Positions 51,734 to 60,737 of a stretch of 64,000 nucleotides of DNA are shown here, piece after piece. Each line of letters opens with the position of its first letter. Within the stretch, counting starts at the first letter, position 1. Source of the stretch: Paenibacillus algorifonticola (GTDB lineage Bacteria > Bacillota > Bacilli > Paenibacillales > Paenibacillaceae). The position numbers and the translations under genes are program-made. The stretch lies in the NCBI RefSeq assembly GCF_000971975.1, contig NZ_LAQO01000033.1:1-64000 (forward strand), read 5' to 3'. The notes beneath the pieces are model-generated. The model saw only the letters and a program-made list of their open reading frames with translations, was not told the origin of the DNA and did no database searches.

Positions 51734-52491
51734 TTTTCTATGCTCGCAACTTCTAGCATTTGCGAGGCTGCATGGACCCCGCCCTCCTGTACGAGCCGGT
51801 AAGCCCGCGCAACCTCCTGCTCCGTCGGGCTGGGAATGCCCTCAAGCGGATATTTGCGGCCAAGCTGCTGCCACTTGTATACGCCCATTCGGTGATAGGG
51901 CAAAATCTCAAATTTCTCAACCGATTGAAGCTTGCTGATATAAGCGCCAAGCGCGCGCAAATCGTCGCCGCCATCGGTTACCTGCGGAATGAGCACATGC
52001 CGAATCCATACCGGCTGCTTCCACGAGCTCAAAGCAGCTGCGAAACGCAAAATCCGCTCGTTCGGACGGCTGGTCAGCTGCTCATGCTTGGCGGAATCGA
52101 TCATTTTCAAATCCAAGAGTACCAGATCAGTAACCGCCATAAGAGGCTCGGCGTGATTCGGTTCGCAAAATCCAGACGAATCAAGCGTCGTATGCAGCCC
52201 CCAGCGCTGCTTGCATGCTTTGAACAGCTCGGTTACGAATGGCGCTTGCAGCGTCGGCTCTCCTCCCGTAACCGTAATGCCGCCGCCGGAGCGGCGGTAA
52301 TACGGCACATAGGGCTCTATTTCCTGCAAAATATCGTCGATCGTCACCTGTCTTCCCGCTCCGGTATCCCACGTATCTGGATTGTGGCAAAACTGGCATT
52401 GCAAAGCGCAGCCCTGCATGAAAAGCACGAAGCGGATCCCTGGCCCATCGACGGTTCCAAACGTATCAAAGGAATGAATTCTGCCTAACAT
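51703..52491 (-). CDS. pflA: Pyruvate formate-lyase activating enzyme
   Basis: This 262-residue radical-SAM enzyme installs the glycyl radical in PflB. The 4Fe-4S motif CxxxCxxC is CALQCQFC (near 29-36) after FDTFGTVDGPGIRFVLFMQG, and GGITVTGGEP binds SAM. The ATG at 52491 follows AAGGAGG; the longer frame upstream lacks a ribosome site and would run into pflB. It is the second gene of the pflBA operon, 16 bp after pflB. Confidence 0.95.
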   Translation of the reverse strand: MLGRIHSFDTFGTVDGPGIRFVLFMQGCALQCQFCHNPDTWDTGAGRQVTIDDILQEIEPYVPYYRRSGGGITVTGGEPTLQAPFVTELFKACKQRWGLHTTLDSSGFCEPNHAEPLMAVTDLVLLDLKMIDSAKHEQLTSRPNERILRFAAALSSWKQPVWIRHVLIPQVTDGGDDLRALGAYISKLQSVEKFEILPYHRMGVYKWQQLGRKYPLEGIPSPTEQEVARAYRLVQEGGVHAASQMLEVASIEKKQPIGRLLG

Positions 52492-52507
52492 GCTTGGGGC
52501 CTCCTTT

Positions 52508-54781
52508 CTATACCGCGCCGTGGAACGTACGGTTAATGACATCGAGCTGCTGCTCGCGGGTAAGCTTAATAAAATTGACGGCATAGCCCGATACACGAAT
52601 CGTCAGCTGCGGGTAATTTTCCGGATGCTCCATCGCATCAAGCAGCTGCTCCCGTTCAAAAACGTTTACATTTAAATGATGGCCGGAGCTATCCGCATAA
52701 CCGTCAAGCAGCGAGACTAGATTGTTAATGCGTGTCTGCGGCTCCTTGCCGAGCGCCTTTGGAATGATCGAGAACGTATTGGAAATGCCGTCGAGACAAT
52801 CCTCGTACGGAATTTTGGCAACGGATGCGAGCGAAGCAAGCGCGCCCTTGCGGTCTCTGCCATGCATCGGATTTGCGCCCGGCGCAAAAGGCTCCCCTGC
52901 TTTTCTTCCATCCGGCGTGCTGCCCGTTTTTTTGCCATATACGACGTTCGATGTAATCGTCAGCACCGACATCGTTGGCAATGCGCCGCGGTAAGTGCGA
53001 TGCTTGCGCAGCTTATTCATAAACGTTTCTGTCAGCTGTACGGCGATCCGGTCTACCCGCTCATCATTGTTGCCGTACATCGGATATTCGCCCTGAATGT
53101 CAAAATCGACAACGATGCCATTTTCATTGCGAATCGGAATAACAGCCGCATGCTTGATCGCACTCAAGCTGTCCGCCACAACAGACAAACCCGCAATGCC
53201 GCATGCCATTGTACGCAAAATCTCGCGGTCATGCAGCGCCATCTCCAGCCGCTCATACGCATATTTATCATGCATGTAATGGATAATGTTCAGCGTATTC
53301 ATGTAGAGGCCAGCGAGCCATTCCAGCATGGCGTCATATTTGCCCATTACCTCTTTATAATCGAGCCGCAAATCGCTCGTTATCGGGGCAAATGCTGGCC
53401 CAACCTGCGCACCGGACACCTCATCTACTCCGCCATTGATGGCATACAGCAGCGCTTTCGCAAGATTAGCCCGCGCTCCGAAAAATTGCATCTGCTTGCC
53501 GATCCGCATCGCAGAGACGCAGCAGGCAATGCCATAATCATCGCCGAACTGCGGGCGCATAATGTCATCATTTTCATATTGAATCGAGCTCGTTTCAATT
53601 GACACCTTCGCACAATATTTTTTGAAGGCTTCCGGCAGGCTCGCTGACCATAGTACGGTCAAATTCGGCTCTGGTGCCGGGCCTAAATTGTATAAAGTAT
53701 GAAGAATACGGAAGGAGCTGCGCGTCACCCGGGTCTGCCCATTCACTGCCATGCCGCCAATCGACTCTGTCACCCAGGTCGGATCACCGCTGAACAGCTC
53801 ATTATAGTCCGGCGTCCGCAAAAACTTCACGATCCGCAGCTTCATTACAAAATGATCCATCAGCTCCTGTGCCTGCTCCTCCGTCAGTCTTCCTTCCAGC
53901 CGATCGCGCTCGATATAAATATCGAGAAAGCTGGAGACGCGCCCAAGGCTCATCGCCGCGCCGTTCTGCTCCTTAATCGCCCCAAGATAAGCAAAATACA
54001 GCCATTGGAACGCTTCCTTCGCTGTAGCTGCCGGACGGGATATGTTGCAGCCGTAGGCAAGGCTCATCTGCTTAAGCTCCTGCAGTGAACGAATTTGCTC
54101 GGATATTTCCTCCCGGTCGCGAATCGTGTCCTCCGTCATCGTGCCTGTTTCCAGCAGCACCAGCTCTTGCTTTTTCCCAGCAATGAGACGGTCGACCCCA
54201 TACAGGGCTACACGGCGGTAATCGCCAATGATTCTGCCGCGTCCATAAGCATCTGGCAGCCCTGTAATGATGCCCGCTTTACGCGCCGCGCGCATTTCTG
54301 AGGTGTAGGCATCGAATACGCCTTGGTTATGGGTTTTGCGAACCTCGGTAAACATTTTGACCATTTCAGCGGGAAGCTCGAAGCCGTAAGCCTCGCAGGC
54401 ATCTACGACCATTTTGATGCCGCCGAATGGCTGAATGGAGCGCTTCAATGGCGCGTCGGTTTGCAGCCCGACAATCTGCTCCTTCTTCTGGTCAATATAG
54501 CCGGGAGCATGTGCGGTAATGCTGGAAACCGTATGCAGGTCAATATCCAGCACACCGCCGTTTGCCCGCTCCTGCTTGACGAGCTGCTGGATTTTTTGCC
54601 ATAGCTCGACTGTTGCCTCAGTGGCTCCAGCCAAAAATGCCTCATTGCCTGTATAAGGCTGTATGTTATGATCTAGAAAATCCTTTACATCAATGCGCTC
54701 CTGCCATTTGCCTGCTGCAAAGCCGCGCCAAGCACCCGCAGATTCTGCCACTTTAATGCGATCGGTTTGATTGACAGCCAT
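52508..54781 (-). CDS. pflB: Formate acetyltransferase (pyruvate formate-lyase)
   Basis: This 757-residue enzyme converts pyruvate and CoA to acetyl-CoA and formate without oxygen. The catalytic cysteine pair is in GIACCVSAMRIG (near 420) and the radical glycine in IRVSGYAVNF (near 730). The length equals that of E. coli PflB. GGAGG precedes the ATG. A Fnr box at 54840-54855 is centred 41.5 bases before the expected start site, so anaerobic activation is likely. Confidence 0.97.
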   Translation of the reverse strand: MAVNQTDRIKVAESAGAWRGFAAGKWQERIDVKDFLDHNIQPYTGNEAFLAGATEATVELWQKIQQLVKQERANGGVLDIDLHTVSSITAHAPGYIDQKKEQIVGLQTDAPLKRSIQPFGGIKMVVDACEAYGFELPAEMVKMFTEVRKTHNQGVFDAYTSEMRAARKAGIITGLPDAYGRGRIIGDYRRVALYGVDRLIAGKKQELVLLETGTMTEDTIRDREEISEQIRSLQELKQMSLAYGCNISRPAATAKEAFQWLYFAYLGAIKEQNGAAMSLGRVSSFLDIYIERDRLEGRLTEEQAQELMDHFVMKLRIVKFLRTPDYNELFSGDPTWVTESIGGMAVNGQTRVTRSSFRILHTLYNLGPAPEPNLTVLWSASLPEAFKKYCAKVSIETSSIQYENDDIMRPQFGDDYGIACCVSAMRIGKQMQFFGARANLAKALLYAINGGVDEVSGAQVGPAFAPITSDLRLDYKEVMGKYDAMLEWLAGLYMNTLNIIHYMHDKYAYERLEMALHDREILRTMACGIAGLSVVADSLSAIKHAAVIPIRNENGIVVDFDIQGEYPMYGNNDERVDRIAVQLTETFMNKLRKHRTYRGALPTMSVLTITSNVVYGKKTGSTPDGRKAGEPFAPGANPMHGRDRKGALASLASVAKIPYEDCLDGISNTFSIIPKALGKEPQTRINNLVSLLDGYADSSGHHLNVNVFEREQLLDAMEHPENYPQLTIRVSGYAVNFIKLTREQQLDVINRTFHGAV

Positions 54782-54812
54782 CTTTTCCGCCTCCTATATC
54801 CTTTATAGCTTC

Positions 54813-54818
54813 AGTATA
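54813..54818 (-). promoter_or_regulatory. -10 element of the pflB promoter
   Basis: TATACT on the minus strand, with the start site expected near 54806. No clear -35; the Fnr box takes that place, as in class II activated promoters. Confidence 0.6.
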
Positions 54819-54839
54819 AAACCAGATCTCCTTTTATAA

Positions 54840-54855
54840 TGTGAAAATTATCACA
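54840..54855 (-). promoter_or_regulatory. Fnr box of pflB
   Basis: TGTGA-aaatta-TCACA, a full match to the Bacillus Fnr consensus TGTGA-N6-TCACA. It overlaps the stop codon of the upstream di-iron protein gene (54851-54853). Confidence 0.85.
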
Positions 54856-55480
54856 ATCTATAAAATAAATAATGATTTTCCAGCCGGATATGCTCCAGCA
54901 GCTTCGCTTCGAGCTGCTCCAGCCTGCTGTACGTATAAGCGAAAGCTTCACACGCATCATCCGGCAGCATATAATGCGCCGAAGCCAACCTAAGATGCAG
55001 GAGCATATTGCCGATCCGCCTATGGTCGCCTTCAAGCTTCTCGACCATTTGCTTCGCCTGCCTGAATGCAGTAGCGGAATTGTGCCGCTCGTATTTCAGA
55101 ATAAGCGGGAAAAAGCATTCTTCCTCGTCAATCAAATGCTGCTCCAGCAAAGCCTTTAAAGCATGGAAGCGCTGCTGCAGCTCTATCAGCTGGCGGTGCT
55201 GGCTGCCATGAACGCTCGTAATGAGCGCGGTCAATTCATGCAGCAACGGCAGCTCGGCTCTGAGAAACAGATGATAGCCGAACATGAGCTGGCGCACCAT
55301 CCCGGCAATAGACTGCTTGCTCCAATCTGCCGGTTTCAGCTTCTCCGGATGAATGCCAACGTCCTGCCTCTCCTTCTGCTCCAATAGCGCATGCAGCAGG
55401 TGATTGCCGCTGCAGCAAGCACACTGTCCTAGCCCCTTCTTGCCTTGACCGCCTTCCTTGTTAAGCGTTGCCGTATTCAA
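54851..55480 (-). CDS. RIC/ScdA-type di-iron protein (Fe-S cluster repair)
   Basis: 209 residues. The N-terminus has a DUF542-like cysteine motif (GQCACCSGNHLLHALLEQ), followed by a hemerythrin-like four-helix bundle with candidate iron ligands: H in MFGYHLFLRAE, H in ITSVHGSQH, H/E in EQHLIDEEECF, H in EGDHRRIGN and H in LLEHIRLENHYLF. Proteins of this type repair iron-sulfur clusters damaged by nitric oxide. It sits between nirD and pflB, which fits protection from NO formed during nitrite reduction. Iron ligation is inferred. Confidence 0.82.
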   Translation of the reverse strand: MNTATLNKEGGQGKKGLGQCACCSGNHLLHALLEQKERQDVGIHPEKLKPADWSKQSIAGMVRQLMFGYHLFLRAELPLLHELTALITSVHGSQHRQLIELQQRFHALKALLEQHLIDEEECFFPLILKYERHNSATAFRQAKQMVEKLEGDHRRIGNMLLHLRLASAHYMLPDDACEAFAYTYSRLEQLEAKLLEHIRLENHYLFYRL

Positions 55481-55517
55481 TAGATAAACCTCCTTTATTC
55501 ATTTAAGATACTTGCTT

Positions 55518-55886
55518 CTATCGTTCCAGCCCTAACTGTCCCGCTTGCTCAAGCGTTAGCCCCAGCTGCACGTCCGTGCCTTCCACCTGCAGCGGATAGG
55601 TTTGCACCAGTCCAGAATCAGGAGCCTGCACCTGCCCAGTATCCAGCGCAATCTTCCAATCGTATAGCGGGTCCAGCACAAAATGTCCCGATACCATGCC
55701 TTCAGCCAGCGGCCCTCCTCTGCGATGAGGACTGCGATTGTCCAGCGCATACAAGGTGCCGTCTGTTGTACGAAACACGGCAATCTCCTTCTGATTCAAG
55801 CGAATGACCCGCCCCATCCGTTCCCGAAAGTCTTCGAGCGTACCGATTTTAATATAGGTCAAATCCTTGTTTACCTGTGTAGTCAT
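55518..55886 (-). CDS. nirD: Nitrite reductase small subunit
   Basis: The 122-residue protein has a Rieske-like fold (VFRTTDGTLYALDNRSPHRR, GGPLAEGMVSGHFVLDPLYD, WKIALDTGQV). The cysteine ligands of true Rieske proteins are absent, as in the NirD branch where the domain is structural. It partners the large subunit encoded 66 bp upstream. An AGG-containing site lies before the ATG. Confidence 0.9.
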   Translation of the reverse strand: MTTQVNKDLTYIKIGTLEDFRERMGRVIRLNQKEIAVFRTTDGTLYALDNRSPHRRGGPLAEGMVSGHFVLDPLYDWKIALDTGQVQAPDSGLVQTYPLQVEGTDVQLGLTLEQAGQLGLER

Positions 55887-55952
55887 TTGGATGCTCCTCG
55901 CCTTCTATCTTTTATTTTTTAGCGCTTGCTCAGCCTATCCTTAAGCCGCTGC

Positions 55953-58379
55953 CTATTTCATTTGAATCGCATCGAACAGATAGCTGCTTTCCCGCTGCTC
56001 CTCAAGCGCTGTGCTCCAAGGCTCCTTCAACTCGGCAAGCACTGCTAAAATATCCTGATACAGCTCGCGGCGGCGGTCCATATTGTCAACGACTTCTGCT
56101 TTAATCGCCTCTATGCCGATGCGCTCCACCCACTCCGAAGTGCGCTCCAAGTAGTTCGCCGTTAAACGATAATATTGGGTAAAAGCACCCACCATCTGCA
56201 CAAGCTCTTCATCTGTTTTCACTTTGCACAGCAGCTCGGCGATGCGCGGCTTGATTCCGCCATTGCCGCCAACGAACATTTCCCAGCCGCCGTCATTGCC
56301 GACGATGCCAATATCCTTCGTACACGACTCGGCACAGTTGCGCGGACAGCCGTTCACGGCCATTTTGAACTTGGCGGGCATGTCGATCCGCTCAAACGTT
56401 TTTTCCAGCCGAATGCCCATGCCGATCGAATCCTGCGTACCGAAGCGGCAAAATTGCTGACCGACGCAGGTTTTCACCGTACGCAGCGCCTTCGCATACG
56501 CATAGCCCGAGGGCATATCCAGCTCTTCCCATACGAGCGGCAAATCTTCTTTCGCGACCCCGATCAAATCAAGCCGCTGACCTCCAGTTACTTTGACCAT
56601 TTTCACATCATATTTCACGGCAACATCGGCAATTTTCTTCAAATCCTCCGGCGTCGTCACGCCGCCGTACATCCGCGGCACGACCGTGTAGGTGCCATCC
56701 TTCTGAATGTTGGCGTTCATCCGCTCATTGACGAAGCGCGAATCTTTCTCGTCCTCATGCTCCTGCGGCCACAGCATGCCCAAATAATAATTGACCGCTG
56801 GCCGGCATTTCGAGCAGCCCTCCGGATTATGCCACTGCAGTACATGCATGACCTCTTTCACAGTCGTCAAATGCTTCTCTTTTATCGCAGCTACGATTTC
56901 ATCGCGGCTGAGGTCGGTGCAGCCGCAAATGCCCGTCTTCGTCTTCTGCCCCGCATACTCGTCACCTAGCACATATTGCAGCAAATGGCTAACTGTCGGT
57001 ACACAACCGCCGCACGAACGCCCAGCCCCTGTGCACGCCTTCACCTCATCGACCGAAGTAAGCGAGTTGTCCTTGATCGCCTTTATGATGCTCCCCTTCG
57101 ATACGCCGTTGCAGCCGCATACGATTTCATCGTCGGCCATTTGCGCTACGCGGTCAGCGGCCGACAGCACGGTGCCGCCTGCTCCCATCAGCTCTGCATA
57201 AATAGCCTCCGTCATAGCAGTCCCTTCGCGCACCCATTGCTGAATCCGGCTCGAATCGCTGACATCGCCATAAAGCACACCGCCAACGATTGTATCGTCC
57301 TTAAGCAGCAGCTTCTTGTACTGCTGTTTCCAGTCATCCTGCTTGCGAATGACCGTCAGCTCTGGCTGATCCAAGAATACGCCAGTCGAAAATACATCTA
57401 CGCCCGAAATTTTCAGCTTCGTCGACAATTGCGTTCCCTCGTACGGCTTCGTTTGCACGCCGCATAGCTGCTTCGCCAAAACGGCTCCCTGCTCAAACAG
57501 CGGGGCGACCAATCCGTAGCAAACGCCGCGGTGCTCGGCGCATTCGCCAACAGCGTACACGCCATCCGCCGACGTTTGCATGTAATCATCGACGACGATG
57601 CCCCGCTTCACTTCAATGCCGCTCGCGCTGGCCAAAGCCGTATTGGGCCGTATGCCCGCTGCCATGACGATAAAATCCGATTCCAGCTTCGTTCCATCGC
57701 TGAAGGTCAGCCCCTCTACGCGCTCACCGCCATAAATTTCCGCCGTCTGCTTTTCCATAAGAAAATGCAGCCCCTGCCGCTCCAGTTCCGCCTTCAGCAT
57801 CGCCGAAGCGCTCGGGTCAAGCTGGCGCTCCATTAAATCCGCCATCAAATGAATGACCGTCACATTCATGCCCAAATTGAGCAAGCCCTTGGCAGCTTCC
57901 AGACCGAGCAGCCCGCCGCCTATAACAGCCGCATTGCGATATTGCTTCGCCGCCTCCAGCATGACGCTGCAATCCGCAATGTCGCGAAAACCCACGACGC
58001 CCTGCTTCTGATGCCCAGGAACGGGCAGTATAATGGGATTCGAGCCTGTAGCCATAATTAGACGGTCATAGGCTGCGGTCAGCCCATTGTCCGCCGTAAC
58101 GATTTTTTGCTGCGTATCAATGGCCGTTATCGTCGTTCCCGTATGCAGCGTAATACGATGCTCCTCATACCAGAACCAGCTGTTCAAAATAATATCGTCC
58201 ATCGTTTTACTGCCTTCCAATACATAAGAAAGCATAATCCGGTTATAGTTTGGATGCGGCTCGCTGCCGAATACCGTGATGTCGTATTGCTCCGGGGATA
58301 GCTTGAGTATATGCTCCAGCGTGTTTACTCCCGCCATCCCATTGCCAATCAGCACAAGCTTTTGCCGTTTTGCTCCCAT
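55953..58379 (-). CDS. nirB: Assimilatory-type NADH nitrite reductase large subunit
   Basis: The 808-residue cytoplasmic enzyme reduces nitrite to ammonia with NADH. The domains are: FAD/NADH (LVLIGNGMAGVNTLEHIL at the start, AAVIGGGLLGLEAAKGL near 150), two BFD-like [2Fe-2S] domains (CGCNGVSKGS..CGGC near 415-460, CGCTDLSRDE..CSKC near 480-520) and a sulfite/nitrite-reductase domain with the siroheme-4Fe4S cysteines CVGQQFC and CPRNCAESC. The ribosome site is GGGAGG. A Fnr box lies at the -41.5 position, which points to anaerobic use as an electron sink as well. Confidence 0.95.
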   Translation of the reverse strand: MGAKRQKLVLIGNGMAGVNTLEHILKLSPEQYDITVFGSEPHPNYNRIMLSYVLEGSKTMDDIILNSWFWYEEHRITLHTGTTITAIDTQQKIVTADNGLTAAYDRLIMATGSNPIILPVPGHQKQGVVGFRDIADCSVMLEAAKQYRNAAVIGGGLLGLEAAKGLLNLGMNVTVIHLMADLMERQLDPSASAMLKAELERQGLHFLMEKQTAEIYGGERVEGLTFSDGTKLESDFIVMAAGIRPNTALASASGIEVKRGIVVDDYMQTSADGVYAVGECAEHRGVCYGLVAPLFEQGAVLAKQLCGVQTKPYEGTQLSTKLKISGVDVFSTGVFLDQPELTVIRKQDDWKQQYKKLLLKDDTIVGGVLYGDVSDSSRIQQWVREGTAMTEAIYAELMGAGGTVLSAADRVAQMADDEIVCGCNGVSKGSIIKAIKDNSLTSVDEVKACTGAGRSCGGCVPTVSHLLQYVLGDEYAGQKTKTGICGCTDLSRDEIVAAIKEKHLTTVKEVMHVLQWHNPEGCSKCRPAVNYYLGMLWPQEHEDEKDSRFVNERMNANIQKDGTYTVVPRMYGGVTTPEDLKKIADVAVKYDVKMVKVTGGQRLDLIGVAKEDLPLVWEELDMPSGYAYAKALRTVKTCVGQQFCRFGTQDSIGMGIRLEKTFERIDMPAKFKMAVNGCPRNCAESCTKDIGIVGNDGGWEMFVGGNGGIKPRIAELLCKVKTDEELVQMVGAFTQYYRLTANYLERTSEWVERIGIEAIKAEVVDNMDRRRELYQDILAVLAELKEPWSTALEEQRESSYLFDAIQMK

Positions 58380-58420
58380 TGTAAACGCCTCCCTGTACAG
58401 CTTTCATCGTTCTCACCATC

Positions 58421-58426
58421 AGTATA
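58421..58426 (-). promoter_or_regulatory. -10 element of the nirB promoter
   Basis: TATACT on the minus strand, start site expected near 58414, 41.5 bases from the Fnr box centre. Confidence 0.6.
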
Positions 58427-58447
58427 AACAACAATGAGCGGTAGGTA

Positions 58448-58463
58448 TGTGATATTTTTCACA
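58448..58463 (-). promoter_or_regulatory. Fnr box of nirB
   Basis: TGTGA-tatttt-TCACA on the plus strand, a full match to TGTGA-N6-TCACA, in the same geometry as at pflB. Confidence 0.85.
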
Positions 58464-58475
58464 AAACAAACAATA

Positions 58476-58525
58476 ATAATAAAAATAGCCCCTTCCCGCC
58501 ATATGGCTATAGCGAAAGGGGCTAT
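58476..58525 (-). terminator. Terminator of the dehydrogenase operon
   Basis: ATAGCCCCTT and AAGGGGCTAT (58485-58494, 58516-58525) form the stem; the minus strand goes on with TTTTTATTATT. It lies just upstream of the nirB promoter and insulates it. Confidence 0.85.
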
Positions 58526-58576
58526 CCTATGCTTCTACGCGCCTTTAAGTTGGCCGTTTGTCCTCCAAATACATCC

Positions 58577-59587
58577 TTACAAGCGGATTAACGCGCCGCG
58601 CTCATCCGCCGAGCGAAGCTCTGCTTCAATAATTTCCAGCGTGCCAACAGCGCTTTCCGGCGTACATACCGATACGGGCGTACCCGCTTTTACCGATTCA
58701 AGGAAATATTTGATTTGGCGGTAATAGCCCATGTCCGGCGAAAGATCAGCTACAAAACCCGGCTCATGGTTTGGATTCACTTTAACCTGTCCGTTCTCGA
58801 ACAGCAGATTGCCGCCTTCAAAATTGACGCGGTACGTCATCGCAAAGCCAAAATCGCCTTCCAGCGTCCAATCGGCTTGCGCATTCAGCACTTTGCCGTC
58901 CGGGTAGACGTAATGTGTTGATACGGTATCGTAGCCGCTGCCAGGAATGACGTTGCGAGCGAGCGTCGATACTTGCTCCGGATTGCCGAACAGCCAGTGG
59001 ATAATATCTGTATCATGAATATGCATATCCAGCACAGCCCCGCCGCTCTTGCTGCCATCAAGGAACCAGCCCTTAGGAGCGGCAGAGCCTCTGAAGAAAT
59101 AACCGCCCGTTACCGCGCCAAAACGACCATCGTCAACAACGGATTTCAAATATTCATAAGCTGGCCAGAAGCGCAGGCATTGACCAATCATCAGCGTTTT
59201 GCCTGTGCGCTCAGCCGTTTGCGCCATTTTCCAGCCATCAGCGGAGTTGCCGGCTACCGGCTTCTCGCACAGCACATGCAGCCCCTTTTCCAGCAGCGAG
59301 CAGGTCAGCTCTGCGTGCAAATAAGTGGGCAGTGTAATGTCGATAATGTCGAGCTCCTCGTTTTCGAGCATTTTCTCAATGCTGTCATACAAGTTGTACG
59401 GCGAAAGATCATAAACCTCTTGGCCCGTCGCCATATTGCCGGAAGCTTTGCCATTTTTCAATTCCTCGATCATCAGATCGCAAATCGCTGCCAATTGCAC
59501 AGGCGCGCCTTCTTCTGTCAGACGAACGTAGTTGTCGAAATGCATGCGTCCCATAAAACCGAAACCGATTAGACCTACTTTTAACAT
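58577..59587 (-). CDS. Gfo/Idh/MocA-family dehydrogenase
   Basis: 336 residues. The N-terminal Rossmann domain (VGLIGFGFMGRMHFDNYVRL at 4-23) binds NAD(P); CEKPVAGN carries the family lysine, and the C-terminal half has the alpha/beta substrate domain with the HDTDIIHWLFG motif. Such enzymes oxidise sugars, inositols or their derivatives. AAGGGGG precedes the ATG. It is encoded 42 bp after a sugar isomerase/epimerase, a pairing common in inositol- and glycoside-degradation gene sets. Confidence 0.92.
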   Translation of the reverse strand: MLKVGLIGFGFMGRMHFDNYVRLTEEGAPVQLAAICDLMIEELKNGKASGNMATGQEVYDLSPYNLYDSIEKMLENEELDIIDITLPTYLHAELTCSLLEKGLHVLCEKPVAGNSADGWKMAQTAERTGKTLMIGQCLRFWPAYEYLKSVVDDGRFGAVTGGYFFRGSAAPKGWFLDGSKSGGAVLDMHIHDTDIIHWLFGNPEQVSTLARNVIPGSGYDTVSTHYVYPDGKVLNAQADWTLEGDFGFAMTYRVNFEGGNLLFENGQVKVNPNHEPGFVADLSPDMGYYRQIKYFLESVKAGTPVSVCTPESAVGTLEIIEAELRSADERGALIRL

Positions 59588-59629
59588 GGTGAATCCCCCT
59601 TATCAAATAAATGCTTTAGGCGAAATAGG

Positions 59630-60478
59630 CTAAGCGTTTCCACGGCCCAAAATCGCGTCCATCGCTTTTGAAGTATTGAAAATAATTTGCTCGGCATGAT
59701 GCGTGTACGGCGGAATCATTTCGGCCGTTACGTAATTGTCATAGCCAATCGCCTGCAGCGCCTCCATGACAGCTGGGTAGTTTACATCGCCTGCAAGCAG
59801 ATCGACAAAGCCATGAAGTCCGCCCGCTTGGCGGCGGTAATCCTTGAAGTGAACCTTTTTGATCCGGTTGCCCAAAATGCGTACCCACTGCTCCGGATAA
59901 CCGTTTTGCACGACGTTTCCTACATCGAAATAGGAGCCTACATAGCTCGAACCGAATGAGTCAATAAACCCGCGCAGCTCAAGCGGCGACAGCAGAAATT
60001 TATTCCATACATTTTCAATGCCAATGGATACGTTCGCGCTTTCGGCAAAAGGGACGAGCTTCGCAATCGACTCCTGGGCACGGTTATACGCATATTCGTA
60101 ATCCGTTACTTCGCTGCCGAGAATAAAGTCAACGCCAACCGCGCCAGGGATGACCAAAATCGTATCGACGCCAAGCGCCGCCGCAAGCTCCAGCTGTTTT
60201 TTGCAAATATCAATTGCTTTGCTTTGCGTCTCCGGGTTCGCGCTTGTCATGGCATAATCCCAATATAGACCTGTCGCAAGGCCCGCGATTTCCAGCTCAG
60301 CTTCCTCTAGACGCGCCTTGATGTCGCGAATTTCCTGATCCGTTGCCGCGAGGCTCAGCTCGCCCGTGCCGTTAAGCGACAGCTCGATGCCATCAAAGCC
60401 GGCTTTTTTCGCCGTTTGGATGCAGCTGGCGATGGTGGTGTCGTTTTTGAATGACCAAATATTAATCCCTTTTTTCAT
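59630..60478 (-). CDS. Sugar phosphate isomerase/epimerase-family TIM barrel
   Basis: The 282-residue xylose-isomerase-like barrel (AP endonuclease 2 fold) keeps the metal ligands of the family: Glu in DGIELSLNG and IGIENVWNKF, Asp/His in YFDVGNVV and VHFKDYRR, Glu in VTAEMIPP. It probably interconverts a keto/aldo sugar or inositol intermediate together with the dehydrogenase downstream. AGGAGG precedes the ATG. The exact substrate cannot be told. Confidence 0.9.
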   Translation of the reverse strand: MKKGINIWSFKNDTTIASCIQTAKKAGFDGIELSLNGTGELSLAATDQEIRDIKARLEEAELEIAGLATGLYWDYAMTSANPETQSKAIDICKKQLELAAALGVDTILVIPGAVGVDFILGSEVTDYEYAYNRAQESIAKLVPFAESANVSIGIENVWNKFLLSPLELRGFIDSFGSSYVGSYFDVGNVVQNGYPEQWVRILGNRIKKVHFKDYRRQAGGLHGFVDLLAGDVNYPAVMEALQAIGYDNYVTAEMIPPYTHHAEQIIFNTSKAMDAILGRGNA

Positions 60479-60516
60479 TTGGGTTTCCTCCTGTTAAATA
60501 AATTAGATTAAAAGAT

Positions 60517-60718
60517 GGGTGAAAAAGGATCGGCGCTGCGTAAAAGGTTTAGTTTTCGATCGCTGTTGCCCTTTGTTTTCCTGAACAATACATGCTTCAT
60601 CGGTGGAAAACAAAAGACAAAGGCATATCCTTACGAAGCTGCTTTCCTACGGAAAGCTTTAGGCGAACGCTCACGCTTCTCAAATCCAAACCTTTTACTC
60701 CGCTTGCCTTTTTCACCC
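60517..60718 (+). repeat. Inverted-repeat element, best-preserved copy (202 bp)
   Basis: The outer arms GGGTGAAAAAGG and CCTTTTTCACCC are perfect over 12 bases. Inner arms GTAAAAGGTTT (60540-60550) and AAACCTTTTAC (60688-60698) are perfect over 11; a third pair is GTTTTCC/GGAAAAC. No ORF of note is inside. It lies between the CBM9-like gene and the isomerase gene. The related copy at 47844-48000 is reversed. Confidence 0.85.
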
Positions 60719-60737
60719 GCCTTTTAATTAAGAAACT

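Noticed and set aside
58434..58724. 96-codon plus-strand ORF from the nirB promoter into the dehydrogenase gene
   Set aside because: Covers a Fnr box and a terminator and then reads antisense through a conserved gene.
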